This document shows, piece after piece, positions 16,734 through 28,082 of a stretch of DNA of 64,000 nt. A program made the translations under genes and the position numbers. This stretch comes from Elusimicrobiota bacterium (GTDB lineage: Bacteria > Elusimicrobiota > Elusimicrobia > Elusimicrobiales > UBA9959), in contig DMXM01000018.1 of the NCBI GenBank assembly GCA_003482905.1, positions 168,658-232,657 of the forward strand, read 5' to 3'. Under the pieces are notes generated by a model. That model did no database searches. It had not been told where the DNA came from and worked only from the letters and a program-made list of their open reading frames with translations. Each line of letters begins with the position of its first letter. Position 1 is the stretch's first letter.

Positions 16734-18914
16734 TCACGCGCGCGGTGGAGAATTCATGCCGGGCAGTTCCACAATAAAGGCCATGCCTTCCCCCGGCGTG
16801 GACTGCGCCCGGATGCTTCCCCCGTTCTTTTCCGCCAGCCGTTTTGCCAGAGGCAGGCCTATTCCCTCCCCGCCGGCGCCGGCTGAGCCGGGCCTGAAAA
16901 AAATATCCCAAACCCTGGGAAGGTCACCCTCCGGTATCCCCGGGCCGTTGTCGGAGACGGTGTATAACACCCGCCCCGCATGTATCCGGCCCTTCACCGT
17001 TATTCGCGGCGGCCTCTCCGGGCTCCGGTGTTTTACGGCGTTGCCGAGCAGGTTGCTGAATATCTGGTTCACGGCGCCCGGATCCGCCAGGCAGTGGGGC
17101 AACGGGTCTGTTTCCACTTCCGCCCCGGCCTCCTGAAGCTGAAAGCGCATAACGTTTAATATCTCTTTTATCAGCCCGTTCATTTCCACGGTTTCCGGCT
17201 TCATTTCCACGCGGCCGGCCCGTGACACCTTAAGTAGCGCGGTTATCAGGGCGTCCATTTTTACGGAACTGTCGAGAATGAAGTTAAGGGCGGACGGGAT
17301 CTTTTCTTCCGTGAGTGTTTTTAGCGCGCCTTCTACACCGCCGGGCCGCGTTATCCGCTCAAGCTCGTCCTTTAATTCTTCCAGGTAGCGCTGGAGGTTC
17401 TGGCTGAAGCCCTGTACGTTCACCAGCGGGCTTCTCAGGTCGTGGGTGGTGATGTAGAGGAAGTTCTCCATCTCCTGGTTTTTATTGACCAGCTCCAGGT
17501 TTAATCTTTCGGCCTGAAGTTCCGCCAGCTTCAACCCCGTCACATCCTGTATGGTGCCGAACGATCTGAGCGGCCGCCCTTGCGGGTCATAGATTGTCTC
17601 ACCGCACTCGCTGACATATTTTATCCTCCCGTCTTTCATCAGCAACCTGTGCGTAATTTCGTAGGCGGACTTGTTCTTTACGGATTCCGTATAGGCTTTA
17701 TCTACGGCCTCCCTGTCTTCGGGATGTATAGCGTCCAGGAAGGCTTTGTAGGTAGCCCCGAATCCGCCTGGAACTATTTCAAAAATACGGAAGACCTCGT
17801 CCGACCAGGAAAGTTCCCCCGAAACCAGGTCCAGCGCCCAGTTGCCGAGGCGCGCCAGCCGCTGCGCTTCTTTCAGGCTCTTCTCGCTTTTAGCCAGCGA
17901 GTTCTCCGCTATGGCGCGCTCAGCCGCGGTTTTTGAAAGCGCCGCCTGTTGGGCCTTAAAGACCGAGTATGTGACGGCCGCTGCCAAGGCCAGCAGGGAC
18001 AACATCAGCAGCAGCAGTATGTGAAATATCCTGGCGGCCTCCGCCAGCACTTCATCCTCGTCAATCTTGTTCACCATCATCCAGCCCAGTTCCTCTATGA
18101 ACATGGCGCAGGCCAGGACTTTTTTTCCGCGGTAATCAGTCGTTCTCAACAGCCCCTTACCGCCCCTGGCCGCCATGGCGGCAGGCAGCGCCGCGGTGAA
18201 CGGGACTTTCAACCTTAACGCGGCCCCCTTTACGTGGCGCAGCTCATTGAGAAAAAGGACGTCGGGCCCCTCCCTCCTGAGAAGGACGGTTTCAGCCGAA
18301 GGGCTGTGCCACGGCCACTTCTGCACCAGCGGATACAGATAATCGTCCGGGGTTATGCTCAGCAGCAGGAAGAACGGCGCGCCGGAAGGCGACCTGGCCG
18401 TCTGTATGGCGATGTGTATGCCGTGGATGTCCCCGACCGGATTCACGTGGATATCCCCCATTTCCGGGGAGGGGCCGCGCATGGCTTTTATTAGGGCCAG
18501 GGCATTCGGGCAAAGCCGCGGCATCTGAACGCCGGTGGCCAGGTAGACCTTTCCTTTACCATCGGTAATAACGGCGCTGCGGAAGGAGTTGTATCGTATG
18601 AATTTCTCCAGCCGCTCGCGCAAAAGAGCCGCAATTTCACTGTTTTCGGTGTTGGCGGCGAATCTTTTGAGGTATATGGCGAGGATCGGGCTGTCCACCA
18701 GCGACCCCACCCTTTCAAGCCTGTCGGTACGCCAGGCTTTCAACTGGTCGGCCTTAAAAAGTGTGATGGAACGGAGGGTCTTCTCCGTGTTCTCCAGCAG
18801 GACCGTCCTGTAACTGTGATAGTAGAAAAGGCCGCCTGCCACTATAGCGACGGCCGCGGCGAAGAAAACCGACATAAGGCGACGCCTAAGCCCCGCCAAC
18901 CCCAGATTTCCCAT
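16734..18914 (-). CDS. Membrane sensor histidine kinase (extracytoplasmic sensor, PAS, HisKA, HATPase)
   Basis: The 726-residue kinase has a first membrane helix (about 13-33), an extracytoplasmic sensor domain of roughly 250 residues, a second helix (FHILLLLMLSLLALAAAVTYSVF), a PAS domain (about 350-460, SWSDEVFRIFEIVPGG...GTIQDVT), a HisKA box with phospho-acceptor His491 (TTHDLRSPLVNVQGFSQNL), and an ATPase domain with N box NLLGNAVKH and G boxes DNGPGIPEG and GEGIGLPLAKRLAEKNGG. No response regulator is adjacent; the OmpR-type one at 33296 is 14 kb away. A GGAGG lies almost on the ATG, so the true start could be slightly downstream. Confidence 0.9.
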   Translation of the reverse strand: MGNLGLAGLRRRLMSVFFAAAVAIVAGGLFYYHSYRTVLLENTEKTLRSITLFKADQLKAWRTDRLERVGSLVDSPILAIYLKRFAANTENSEIAALLRERLEKFIRYNSFRSAVITDGKGKVYLATGVQMPRLCPNALALIKAMRGPSPEMGDIHVNPVGDIHGIHIAIQTARSPSGAPFFLLLSITPDDYLYPLVQKWPWHSPSAETVLLRREGPDVLFLNELRHVKGAALRLKVPFTAALPAAMAARGGKGLLRTTDYRGKKVLACAMFIEELGWMMVNKIDEDEVLAEAARIFHILLLLMLSLLALAAAVTYSVFKAQQAALSKTAAERAIAENSLAKSEKSLKEAQRLARLGNWALDLVSGELSWSDEVFRIFEIVPGGFGATYKAFLDAIHPEDREAVDKAYTESVKNKSAYEITHRLLMKDGRIKYVSECGETIYDPQGRPLRSFGTIQDVTGLKLAELQAERLNLELVNKNQEMENFLYITTHDLRSPLVNVQGFSQNLQRYLEELKDELERITRPGGVEGALKTLTEEKIPSALNFILDSSVKMDALITALLKVSRAGRVEMKPETVEMNGLIKEILNVMRFQLQEAGAEVETDPLPHCLADPGAVNQIFSNLLGNAVKHRSPERPPRITVKGRIHAGRVLYTVSDNGPGIPEGDLPRVWDIFFRPGSAGAGGEGIGLPLAKRLAEKNGGSIRAQSTPGEGMAFIVELPGMNSPPRA

Positions 18915-18956
18915 TCCTCCCCCGAAACGTTATTTGCACCTGTAAATATATACCGC

Positions 18957-19131
18957 CTAAAAATCCCTGATCTTCACCACTTTGGCTTCAATCGCGAAAA
19001 GAGCGGAATCTTTCTGTTTTTTTGTAACACCATAGCCATTGTTGCAACATTTAATGTCAATAATAGCACGCTGTCTTAAAGCCGGCTTCTTTTCTGAACT
19101 TTACAAGCGTTTCTGAAAACGTGCTTCCCAT
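18957..19131 (-). pseudogene. Decayed paralogue of the 13139-13990 regulator, collapsed by internal deletion
   Basis: Read on the minus strand, ATG at 19131 encodes MGSTFSETLVKFRKEAGFKTA, which matches the first 21 residues of the gene at 13990 (MGTIFSNALTKYRKEAGFKTA). The reading then jumps straight into sequence matching the last 40 or so residues, ending DSALFAIEAKVVKIRDF (cf. DSALFTVECKVTKIRDF). More than 200 codons are missing, and an additional frame change lies between LLLTLNVAT and KKQKDSALF. A GGAGG ribosome binding site still precedes the ATG. Divergence from the intact copy is substantial, so the duplication is old. Confidence 0.85.
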
Positions 19132-19159
19132 CTTACAGTCCCTCCGCTATTCCCAGTGA

Positions 19160-19254
19160 TTAATTAAATCATAATGCCGCCCTTCCCCAATAGAGAGGAA
19201 AAGACTCTCTATTTACGCGATTACTGCCAGTCATTCCCTCCTAAGCAAAAAGGC
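19160..19254. repeat. 95-bp dispersed repeat, copy A
   Basis: This segment matches 32127-32221 over the full 95 bp with 8 mismatches and no gaps. Mismatches are crowded in the left third; the right 50 bp differ at one position. It contains the perfect inverted repeat TAGAGAG...CTCTCTA with a 7-nt loop. It separates the decayed regulator (minus) from the secreted alpha/alpha-barrel gene (plus). The rest of the 18915-19470 interval holds only the pseudogene and this repeat. Confidence 0.92.
19169..19234 (-). other. Possible 21-codon small ORF inside repeat copy A
   Basis: On the minus strand, TAGGAGGGA runs directly into ATG, and the frame reads 21 codons to TGA. Copy B (32136-32201) keeps the same start, length and stop, with five amino-acid differences. 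The ribosome binding site is only 2 nt from the ATG, which is too close for efficient use, so this may equally be a conserved DNA or RNA site. Confidence 0.3.
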
Positions 19255-19470
19255 CCGGCGGCATAAGGACATTGACTCATGTACAGATTCGGACATTCCG
19301 CTAAAATGATATCTAAATTAAAAGCGGCCGTGAGTGGCTTAAAATCTGAATACATACAAATATATTTTTTCCGGTTAATCTCTGGCTGGCGATCTTGTTC
19401 GCCGTGCCTTTGAGGGCGGCGGAATACAACAATAGTCTTTAATTGCTTACGCGAATAGAGAGGGGAAACG

Positions 19471-21033
19471 ATGAAAAAGATGCTGCTGTTGCCGATGTTA
19501 GCCTGCTTTTGCTCCTGCTCCATACCCGGCATCCCGTACCTTTCCGGGCGGGCCGGGACCGAAGGAACGGAACAGCCTGTGCGGCCCGGGATCCCGGGCG
19601 AGCGGCCGTTCTGGAACACCTACTCGGCATGGGGGTTTATGTACGCGCCAGCCTTCGATTTTAAGGAAGTCGCCGGCGCTACCAGCTACCGGTTTACGCT
19701 GGCGCCGCAACCAGGCGGTCCCGTGCTGTCGTTCATAGCGGGAAAGCCGTGGGCGCCGCTTTCCCCGGTGTGGAATAAGGTTCCGGTCGGATTTGTCAGG
19801 CTTACGGTGGAAGGTGTGGACGGTGGAAAGGTTCTCGGAGTCTCCGGAACCCGGGATTTCTACCGCAAGGCGCCTTTCGAAGGCAAGAGTCCGGCGGCAG
19901 TCCGTCCCTATAAAGAGAGCGGGGAACTGAAGCTGAAGCATCTGTATGAGTCAAGTTATGTGAAGTACTGGCTGGATCACGACTCGCCCGATCCTGGCTA
20001 TGGGTACTATTGCTATCCCAGCAAAATGATAGGTTCGGTTCTGGTCGGGCTGGTCCGCTACGCCCGGCTTGAGCCGGCCGCCAGGGACGCCGCGCTGACG
20101 ATGGCCCGTCACGCCGCGGACTTCCTGATCCGGCGCAGCGCGCCTAAAGGCTCGTTCTACGCGTATTTCCCGCCCACCTATATGGGCGAGCACGCTTCGG
20201 CCAAGGGGAAGAACGATGTCGTAATGATGAACTATCCCGAAGAGGTAAGCCAGGGCTACCTTGATCTGTATGACGCGACGCGGGACAAACGCTACTTTGA
20301 AGCGGCGGAGAATATCGCAAAGACCTACGTCAAAACACAGCTTGCGAACGGGACATGGCCCCTCAGCGTCAAGCCAAAGACGGGCGAAGCCGTCAGCAAG
20401 AACGCGCTTGTTCCAATTGGCGTAATTCGGCTTTTACGGCGTCTGGACAAACAGTACGGCCGCGCGGAGTTCCGCCCCGGCGCTAAGATGGCCATGGATT
20501 GGATCATCGCCAACCCCCTTAAGACCTTCAACTGGGAGGGCCAGTTCGAGGATGTCCCGCCGAGCGCTCCTTACGCGAACCTGTCCAAAGGGCAGGCCTG
20601 TGATATTGCCTCCTACATGCTGGATAATGCCGACGAACATCCGCAATATCAGGAGTGGGCAATGGACATTATCCGTTTCGCCGAGGACCAGTTTGTGGTA
20701 TGGGACCGCCCCAATCCGGACCTTAAACCAGCCAACTGGCTTACTCCCTGCGCCCTGGAACAATACGCGTGGATGATGCCTATCAATGACAGCGCGTCTG
20801 ACTTGATGCTGGCCTGGGCCGCCGCTTACAAGCGCACCGGCCGTGAGATATTCCGGCAGAAGGCCCGGGCGCTGGCTAATGCCATGACGGTCAGCCAACT
20901 GCCGGACGGAGAGCTGCCGACCTATTGGCATCACACCAATGATTGCTGGATGAACTGTGCGGTCTATGCCGCTATCTCCATGATCAAGCTGGAGGAGGCG
21001 GGGATACAGGCGGTTCTGCCGAAAAAAAGATAA
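19471..21033 (+). CDS. Exported (alpha/alpha)6-barrel glycosidase-like protein
   Basis: The 520-residue protein has an N-terminal signal or lipoprotein signal (MKKMLLLPMLACFCSC). A beta-sandwich-like domain follows (about 50-135: FDFKEVAGATSYRFTLAP...RDFYRK). The large C-terminal region has repeated amphipathic helix pairs such as EEVSQGYLDLYDATRDKRYFEAAENIAKTYV and SASDLMLAWAAAYKRTGREIFRQKARALANAM, as in six-hairpin glycosidases and uronic-acid-processing enzymes. No specific catalytic family can be named. It heads a run of carbohydrate-active genes, so a role in processing an extracellular glycan is inferred. The start has GAGAGGGGA upstream. Confidence 0.65.
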   Translation: MKKMLLLPMLACFCSCSIPGIPYLSGRAGTEGTEQPVRPGIPGERPFWNTYSAWGFMYAPAFDFKEVAGATSYRFTLAPQPGGPVLSFIAGKPWAPLSPVWNKVPVGFVRLTVEGVDGGKVLGVSGTRDFYRKAPFEGKSPAAVRPYKESGELKLKHLYESSYVKYWLDHDSPDPGYGYYCYPSKMIGSVLVGLVRYARLEPAARDAALTMARHAADFLIRRSAPKGSFYAYFPPTYMGEHASAKGKNDVVMMNYPEEVSQGYLDLYDATRDKRYFEAAENIAKTYVKTQLANGTWPLSVKPKTGEAVSKNALVPIGVIRLLRRLDKQYGRAEFRPGAKMAMDWIIANPLKTFNWEGQFEDVPPSAPYANLSKGQACDIASYMLDNADEHPQYQEWAMDIIRFAEDQFVVWDRPNPDLKPANWLTPCALEQYAWMMPINDSASDLMLAWAAAYKRTGREIFRQKARALANAMTVSQLPDGELPTYWHHTNDCWMNCAVYAAISMIKLEEAGIQAVLPKKR

Positions 21034-21195
21034 GAGCCCGAGGCCTGCGTTGTCACGAATTCCCCGTCAGGAGCCTGTCCGATATAAGGCTTTCATGGGC
21101 GAAATTGCTATAATCGGCGTATTAGTGCGGGAACCCGGGTGGAACTGCAAAAGCAGCGCCGTTTTCCTCCCGCGTTCCGGAAAATAAGGAGATAT

Positions 21196-23385
21196 ATGAA
21201 ACTTATCGGCGCCTTGTTTATAGCGTTTATTTATTGCGCCCCGCCCCTGGCCGCGGGAGAGGCCGAAACAGAACTCCGCGTTGCCGCCCTTCTTTCCCGG
21301 ATGACCATAGAAGAAAAGTTCGGCCAGCTTCAACAACTTGAGGGTGAAGCCAATGGCGATGTGCGTCCGGAGTTCCTCGCTTTGGCCAAAAAGGGGCTGT
21401 TAGGCTCTACCCTCAATGTGCGCGGCGCGGCCCGTGTAAACGAGCTGCAGAAAGCCGCGCTCTCTTCGCGCCTTAAAATACCGATCCTCTTCGCCTTCGA
21501 CGTTATTCACGGCTACCGCACCATATTCCCGGTCCCGCTGGGGGAAACGGCCTCGTGGGACACGGGCCTGGCCAGGGAAGCGGCCTCGGTAGCCGCCGCC
21601 GAGTCGCGCGCCGCCGGCGTGAGGTGGACCTTCTCTCCCATGATGGACATAGCAAGGGACCCGCGCTGGGGCAGGATAGTGGAAGGCTCCGGCGAAGATA
21701 CCTGGCTCGGTACCGCCATGGCCCGTGCCCGTGTACGGGGGTATCAGGGGACGGATTATTCCGCGCCCGGCAAAATAGCGGCGTGCGCCAAACATTGGGC
21801 CGCCTACGGGGCTGCGGAAGGCGGCCGGGACTATAATTCCACCGATGTCTCCGAACGCACCCTGCGCGAAATTTATTTCCCGCCTTTTAAGGCCGCCGTC
21901 GAGGAGGGTGTGGCGACTTTTATGAGCTCGTTCAACGACCTGAACGGTTTTCCCGCCACCGCCAGCCGCTGGCTGCAAAACGATATCCTGCGCGGCGAGT
22001 GGGGCTTTGACGGATTTGTAGTAAGCGATTACGCGGCCGTGGATGAGTTAAAAAATCACGGCATCGCGGCGACCGGCGCGCAAGCCGCCGCAAAAGCTCT
22101 TTCGGCCGGAGTCGACATGGAAATGGCCAGCCGTCTTTACAATTCCGAAGGCCCGCGCCTCCTCAAAGAAAAGCGCATCTCCCCGGCCCAGCTCGATGAA
22201 GCGGTACGCCGGGTTCTGCGCGTTAAATTCCGCGCCGGCATCTTCGATTCTCCTATGGCGGACGAAAGAGAAGAGGCGGCCGTTCTTCTGGCGCCCGCGC
22301 ATCTTAAAGCTGCCCGTGCCGCGGCCGCGCGCACTTTTGTGCTGTTAAAGAACGACGGCATACTGCCGCTTTCTAAGAAGACGTCCTCCATGGCCGTTGT
22401 AGGCGCCCTGGCTGATGACAAGGAGGCGCCCACCGGTTCCTGGAGCGCCGACAGACGGACCCAGGACACGGTAACGCTGTTAAGCGGCTTGCGTGAGCGC
22501 TCCGGAGACGCGGTCAGTATCTCGTACTCATCCGCCGGGGGCCCAACTGACGGGTCCACCGATTTCAGCGCCGCGCTGGAGGCCGCCAAAGCGGCCGATG
22601 TCGTAATTGCGGTGGTGGGGGAAACCTGGGATATGAGCGGAGAAGCGGCTTCCCGTTCCACGCTCGCCCTGCCGGGCAATCAACTCGCCCTGCTGAAGGC
22701 GCTGCATGCCGCCGGCAAGCCCGTCATAGCCGTTCTTATGAACGGCCGGCCGCTTGAAATAGGGTGGCTCGCGGAAAATCTTTCCGCCGTGCTGGAGACC
22801 TGGTATCCCGGCACAATGGCCGGCCCCGCCGTCTCCGACGTCCTTTTCGGCGACGCCTCCCCCGGAGGGAAACTGCCGTTCTCATGGCCCCGCGTCACCG
22901 GGCAGATCCCGGTGTATTACAACCATCGCAACACCGGGCGTCCTTCGGATCCGGAAAGGAAATATACCTCGAGGTACCTGGACCTCCCGACCTCGCCGCA
23001 GTTCCCTTTCGGCTATGGGCTCAGTTATTCGAGTTTTACGCTTACCGCGTTCGAACTCAGCGCCTCCTCCGTCCCGGCGAACGGCACACTTACGGCTTCC
23101 GCCACGCTGGAAAATGTTTCGGCCCGCGCCGGGGACGAAGTCGTTCAGCTGTACATACGCCGGCAGGCGGCTTCCGTCACCAGGCCGGTCAGGGAGTTGC
23201 GCGGGTTTACCAGGCTTACCCTGCTTCCCGGTGAAAAGCGCAGGATAAAATTCGATCTCGGCCCGAAAGAGCTGGGCTTTTTGGATGAGAGCCTTCGTTT
23301 CGCGGCGGAACCGGGGGAAGTTACGGTATGGATCGCCACTTCCTCCGTGGGTGGGCTTAGCGGCACGCTGCACGTGACAGAGTGA
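21196..23385 (+). CDS. bglX: Exported beta-glucosidase, glycoside hydrolase family 3
   Basis: The 729-residue enzyme has a signal peptide (MKLIGALFIAFIYCAPPLAAG) and the full GH3 layout. The N-terminal barrel carries FSPMMDIARDPRWGRIVEGSGED and KHWAAYGAAEGGRDYNSTDVSE. The nucleophile Asp lies in DGFVVSDYAAVDEL. The alpha/beta-sandwich domain follows, then a C-terminal fibronectin-III-like domain (RAGDEVVQLYIRR...LGFLDESL). It releases glucose from the non-reducing end of beta-glucosides in the periplasm. The ATG at 21196 is preferred to one 57 nt upstream, because AAGGAG sits 5 nt before it and the signal peptide begins there. Convergent with the PTS operon. Confidence 0.93.
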   Translation: MKLIGALFIAFIYCAPPLAAGEAETELRVAALLSRMTIEEKFGQLQQLEGEANGDVRPEFLALAKKGLLGSTLNVRGAARVNELQKAALSSRLKIPILFAFDVIHGYRTIFPVPLGETASWDTGLAREAASVAAAESRAAGVRWTFSPMMDIARDPRWGRIVEGSGEDTWLGTAMARARVRGYQGTDYSAPGKIAACAKHWAAYGAAEGGRDYNSTDVSERTLREIYFPPFKAAVEEGVATFMSSFNDLNGFPATASRWLQNDILRGEWGFDGFVVSDYAAVDELKNHGIAATGAQAAAKALSAGVDMEMASRLYNSEGPRLLKEKRISPAQLDEAVRRVLRVKFRAGIFDSPMADEREEAAVLLAPAHLKAARAAAARTFVLLKNDGILPLSKKTSSMAVVGALADDKEAPTGSWSADRRTQDTVTLLSGLRERSGDAVSISYSSAGGPTDGSTDFSAALEAAKAADVVIAVVGETWDMSGEAASRSTLALPGNQLALLKALHAAGKPVIAVLMNGRPLEIGWLAENLSAVLETWYPGTMAGPAVSDVLFGDASPGGKLPFSWPRVTGQIPVYYNHRNTGRPSDPERKYTSRYLDLPTSPQFPFGYGLSYSSFTLTAFELSASSVPANGTLTASATLENVSARAGDEVVQLYIRRQAASVTRPVRELRGFTRLTLLPGEKRRIKFDLGPKELGFLDESLRFAAEPGEVTVWIATSSVGGLSGTLHVTE

Positions 23386-23405
23386 GATAGCATGTAGAAG
23401 ACCCT

Positions 23406-23438
23406 GCGGCGCCGGCCGCTTCGCGCGTCCGGCGCCGC
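23406..23438. terminator. GC-rich hairpin between convergent GH3 and PTS genes
   Basis: A perfect 10-bp stem (GCGGCGCCGG / CCGGCGCCGC) with a 13-nt loop sits in the 60-bp gap between the two stop codons, and an outer TGTAGA/TCTACA pair flanks it. There is no T-run on either side, so termination is likely but not certain. Confidence 0.5.
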
Positions 23439-23445
23439 GGCGGCT

Positions 23446-25227
<1,782 letters not shown>

Positions 25228-25282
25228 AAAACTCCTTTAACTTCCAAATATTCCAGTGTTACGCGAAGCAGGGCTTTAAGCC

Positions 25283-27838
25283 TTATTCCCCGCGCGCGGG
25301 GGGGAGTATTGCGCGCACTTCGGCGGCCGTTCCAAGGGAGACCGCCCGTTTTGCCAGAGTACGGCAGTCCTCAAGTTTAAGGCCGCGCACAGCCGCCTTT
25401 ACGGCCGGCACCGCGGACGCGGCCACACTGAGTTCCGTCACGCCAAGGCCTATCAGCAGGGGGATCCCCCCCGGATCTCCGGCGAGCCCCCCGCAGACGG
25501 CGACGGGCTTGCCGCCGGCGCGCGCGGCGTCGGACACCATGGCTATGAGCCTCAGCACTGCCGGGTGAAGCGCGTCCACTTTCCCGGCCAGCCTCGGATG
25601 TCCCCGGTCCATGGCAAGCGTATATTGCGTCAGGTCGTTGGTCCCGATAGAAAAGAAATCCACCGCGGGGACGAAGCTCTCCGCCATGACGGCCGCCGAC
25701 GGGACCTCTATCATGGCGCCGATGGGAACAGGCGCCGTCTTAAGGAGCGCCGCTTCCTCCAGCACGATATCGCGGGCGGCGCGATACTCTTCGATGCCGG
25801 AGATCATGGGGAACATGATCCTGATATTGCCGGCCCTGGCCGCGCGCAAAATGGCGCGCACCTGTGTCCTCAGGATGTCGGGGCGGCCTAAGCTGACCCG
25901 GATGCCGCGTTCGCCGAGGAACGGGTTCTCTTCCTTCGGTATACTGAGGTAGGGCAGATGCTTGTCCCCGCCGACGTCCAGCGTCCGGATGGTGAACGGG
26001 CGTTCTTTGCCAAGAGCGGAGGCGGCCTCTACGTACGCCCGCTCCTGGTCACCTTCCGTAGGGGCTTCGGTTCTGCCGAGGAAGAGGAATTCCGAGCGCA
26101 GCAGTCCGATGCCTTCGGCCCCCAGTTTCACGGCCTCCGACGCTTCCGCGGTATTGCTGATGTTGGCAAAAACCTCCATCTTGTGCCCGTCGAGAGTTAT
26201 CGCCGGCAGGCCGGAGGCTTCCGTGTCCTCGCGACGCAATCTGGCCGCCAGCAGCAAACGGCCGCGGGCCCGTTCCAGGTCGGCCTCGGACGGGGAAATG
26301 CGGACCAGGCCTTTTTCGGCGTCCAGTATCAGCGCGGTACCGGGGGGGATGTTCAGGGCGCGGGGTTCCAGACCGACTATAAGGGGCAAACCGAAGGACT
26401 GGGCCAGAATGGCTACATGCGAGGTGGCCCCCCCGCCCACCGTGGCGCAGCCCAGCACCTTCGTCCGGTCCAGTGAGACTATATCCGAAGGCGTAAGGTC
26501 CTCGGCTATCAGAATGGAGCCGGCGGGGATCCCCGCTATGTCTTTGCCGGGGTCATCGAGAAGGTGTTTAAGTACGCGGCGCCCCACATCGCGCAGGTCA
26601 CCGGCGCGGGCGGCCAAAAGCTCATTGGACATTCCCGCTAGCCGCTCGGCCTGTGCGGTGAAAGCCGCTTTCCAGGAAAAGGCCGCGCTCTTGCCTTTCG
26701 TGATGGCGCTTCCGGTCAGTTCGAGCAGGTCCGGGTCTTCCAGGATCTCCAGGTGCGCGCCGAAGATATCGGATTTGCCAGTGTCGCCGGCAAGCTTCAG
26801 GCGGCTCTGAAGAGCGTCTATTTGCAGGCGCGCGGCGGCAAGGCTCTCCTCGAGCCGGCGCTTTTCCTGTTCAGGAGTTCCGCCGTGCTCAGGCGTGACG
26901 CTTTCCGCTTCCGTCAGGACGAAAGCCCGGCCTTCCGCCAGGCCCGCGCAAGCGCCGATGCCGGACAGCAGGCCTTGTTCTTCGGAGGGAGCGGGGGGGG
27001 CAGCTACCGGCCCGGAAGGCGCCGCGGCGAAGGGTACGGCGCCCGTCTCCTCTCCAATTCCTTTTTCCAGACAGGGAAGGATAGCGTCAAGCGCCTGCCT
27101 GGCGTCGGGGCCGCAGGCCGCCAGGTATACCTTGTCCCCTTGTTTTACGTCCAATCCCATTATGGCCGAAATACTGCGAAGGTTCGCCTGAGCCTGCCCC
27201 TTGCGCAGGTGGAGAGCGCAGCGGTAGCCGCGTGCCAGCCTGGAGAGGGCGGCGGCCGGCCTGGCATGCAGGCCGGAACTGTTCGGCACGATTATCGCCT
27301 TAGAAACCAGCGGGATGCCGTCTTCTGGCGCCGCATGCCCGGTTTCGGCGGCCGTCAGTGTGACGGCCAGGACCGGATCTATGCCCGCTTTAACGCTGCC
27401 GCTGTATCTGCGCATGCTGCCGACAAGTTCCGGAGTGGTGACTATGATCTGGGTCAGGAGGCTGCGCGCTTTTTGCGCCACTTCGTCCGCGGCAAAATCT
27501 ATCAGCGGCTGCCCTTCCTTTACATGGTTTCCTGCCCTGACAAGAGGTGAAAAACCTTCACCTTTCAACTGCACCGTGTCTATCCCTATATGCAGCAGTA
27601 TTTCCAGGCCGCTCCCGGTCCTGAGGGTAAGGGCGTGGCCGGCGGAATGGATGTTGACCACCGTTCCCGCGCAGGGCGCCAGCAGAACTTGTGTCGTCGG
27701 GTCGAGAGAGATCCCGTCTCCTACTATTTTTCTGGCGAAAACCGGGTCGGGAACCGTTTCCACTGGAACCAGCATTCCGGAAAGCGGCGCCAAAAAGGTT
27801 ATGGTTCCGGGTTGTTCTGCTGAGTTTTTATCATTCAT
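25283..27838 (-). CDS. PTS fusion protein EIIA(Glc)-HPr-Enzyme I
   Basis: This 851-residue cytosolic protein combines three PTS components. EIIA-Glc is at about 1-150, with active His83 in LLHIGIDTV. HPr is at about 180-265, with His191 in SGLHARPAA and a Ser-46-like site at Ser222 (RSISAIMGL). Enzyme I is at about 285-851, with phospho-His474 in GGGATSHVAILAQSFGLP and the C-terminal PEP-binding barrel (GIGLLRSEFLFL, SIGTNDLTQYTLAMDR). It carries phosphate from PEP to the permease encoded downstream, so two genes make a complete PTS. The ATG at 27838 has AAAGGA upstream; a 44-codon upward extension is rejected because it lacks a start signal. Confidence 0.95.
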   Translation of the reverse strand: MNDKNSAEQPGTITFLAPLSGMLVPVETVPDPVFARKIVGDGISLDPTTQVLLAPCAGTVVNIHSAGHALTLRTGSGLEILLHIGIDTVQLKGEGFSPLVRAGNHVKEGQPLIDFAADEVAQKARSLLTQIIVTTPELVGSMRRYSGSVKAGIDPVLAVTLTAAETGHAAPEDGIPLVSKAIIVPNSSGLHARPAAALSRLARGYRCALHLRKGQAQANLRSISAIMGLDVKQGDKVYLAACGPDARQALDAILPCLEKGIGEETGAVPFAAAPSGPVAAPPAPSEEQGLLSGIGACAGLAEGRAFVLTEAESVTPEHGGTPEQEKRRLEESLAAARLQIDALQSRLKLAGDTGKSDIFGAHLEILEDPDLLELTGSAITKGKSAAFSWKAAFTAQAERLAGMSNELLAARAGDLRDVGRRVLKHLLDDPGKDIAGIPAGSILIAEDLTPSDIVSLDRTKVLGCATVGGGATSHVAILAQSFGLPLIVGLEPRALNIPPGTALILDAEKGLVRISPSEADLERARGRLLLAARLRREDTEASGLPAITLDGHKMEVFANISNTAEASEAVKLGAEGIGLLRSEFLFLGRTEAPTEGDQERAYVEAASALGKERPFTIRTLDVGGDKHLPYLSIPKEENPFLGERGIRVSLGRPDILRTQVRAILRAARAGNIRIMFPMISGIEEYRAARDIVLEEAALLKTAPVPIGAMIEVPSAAVMAESFVPAVDFFSIGTNDLTQYTLAMDRGHPRLAGKVDALHPAVLRLIAMVSDAARAGGKPVAVCGGLAGDPGGIPLLIGLGVTELSVAASAVPAVKAAVRGLKLEDCRTLAKRAVSLGTAAEVRAILPPARGE

Positions 27839-28082
27839 AATGTAGTCCTTTATTCCAGTTTTGTATCCCTCAGTGGTAAGGGCCGAGCGCGGGAACCATG
27901 CCTTGCTGCGGTTTCCAGTGTAAATTTCTGAATAATGCCCGGGAGAGAATATGCGTTGCGCGGGGCGCAAGTGTGAGTTCGTGTTCTTTGGACGGACGGT
28001 AAACTCAAGCCTGTCATTTTGCTATTATATCTTTTTGCTATGCTATTTATACCGGACTTGGCGGCGGACGATAAAACACGTT

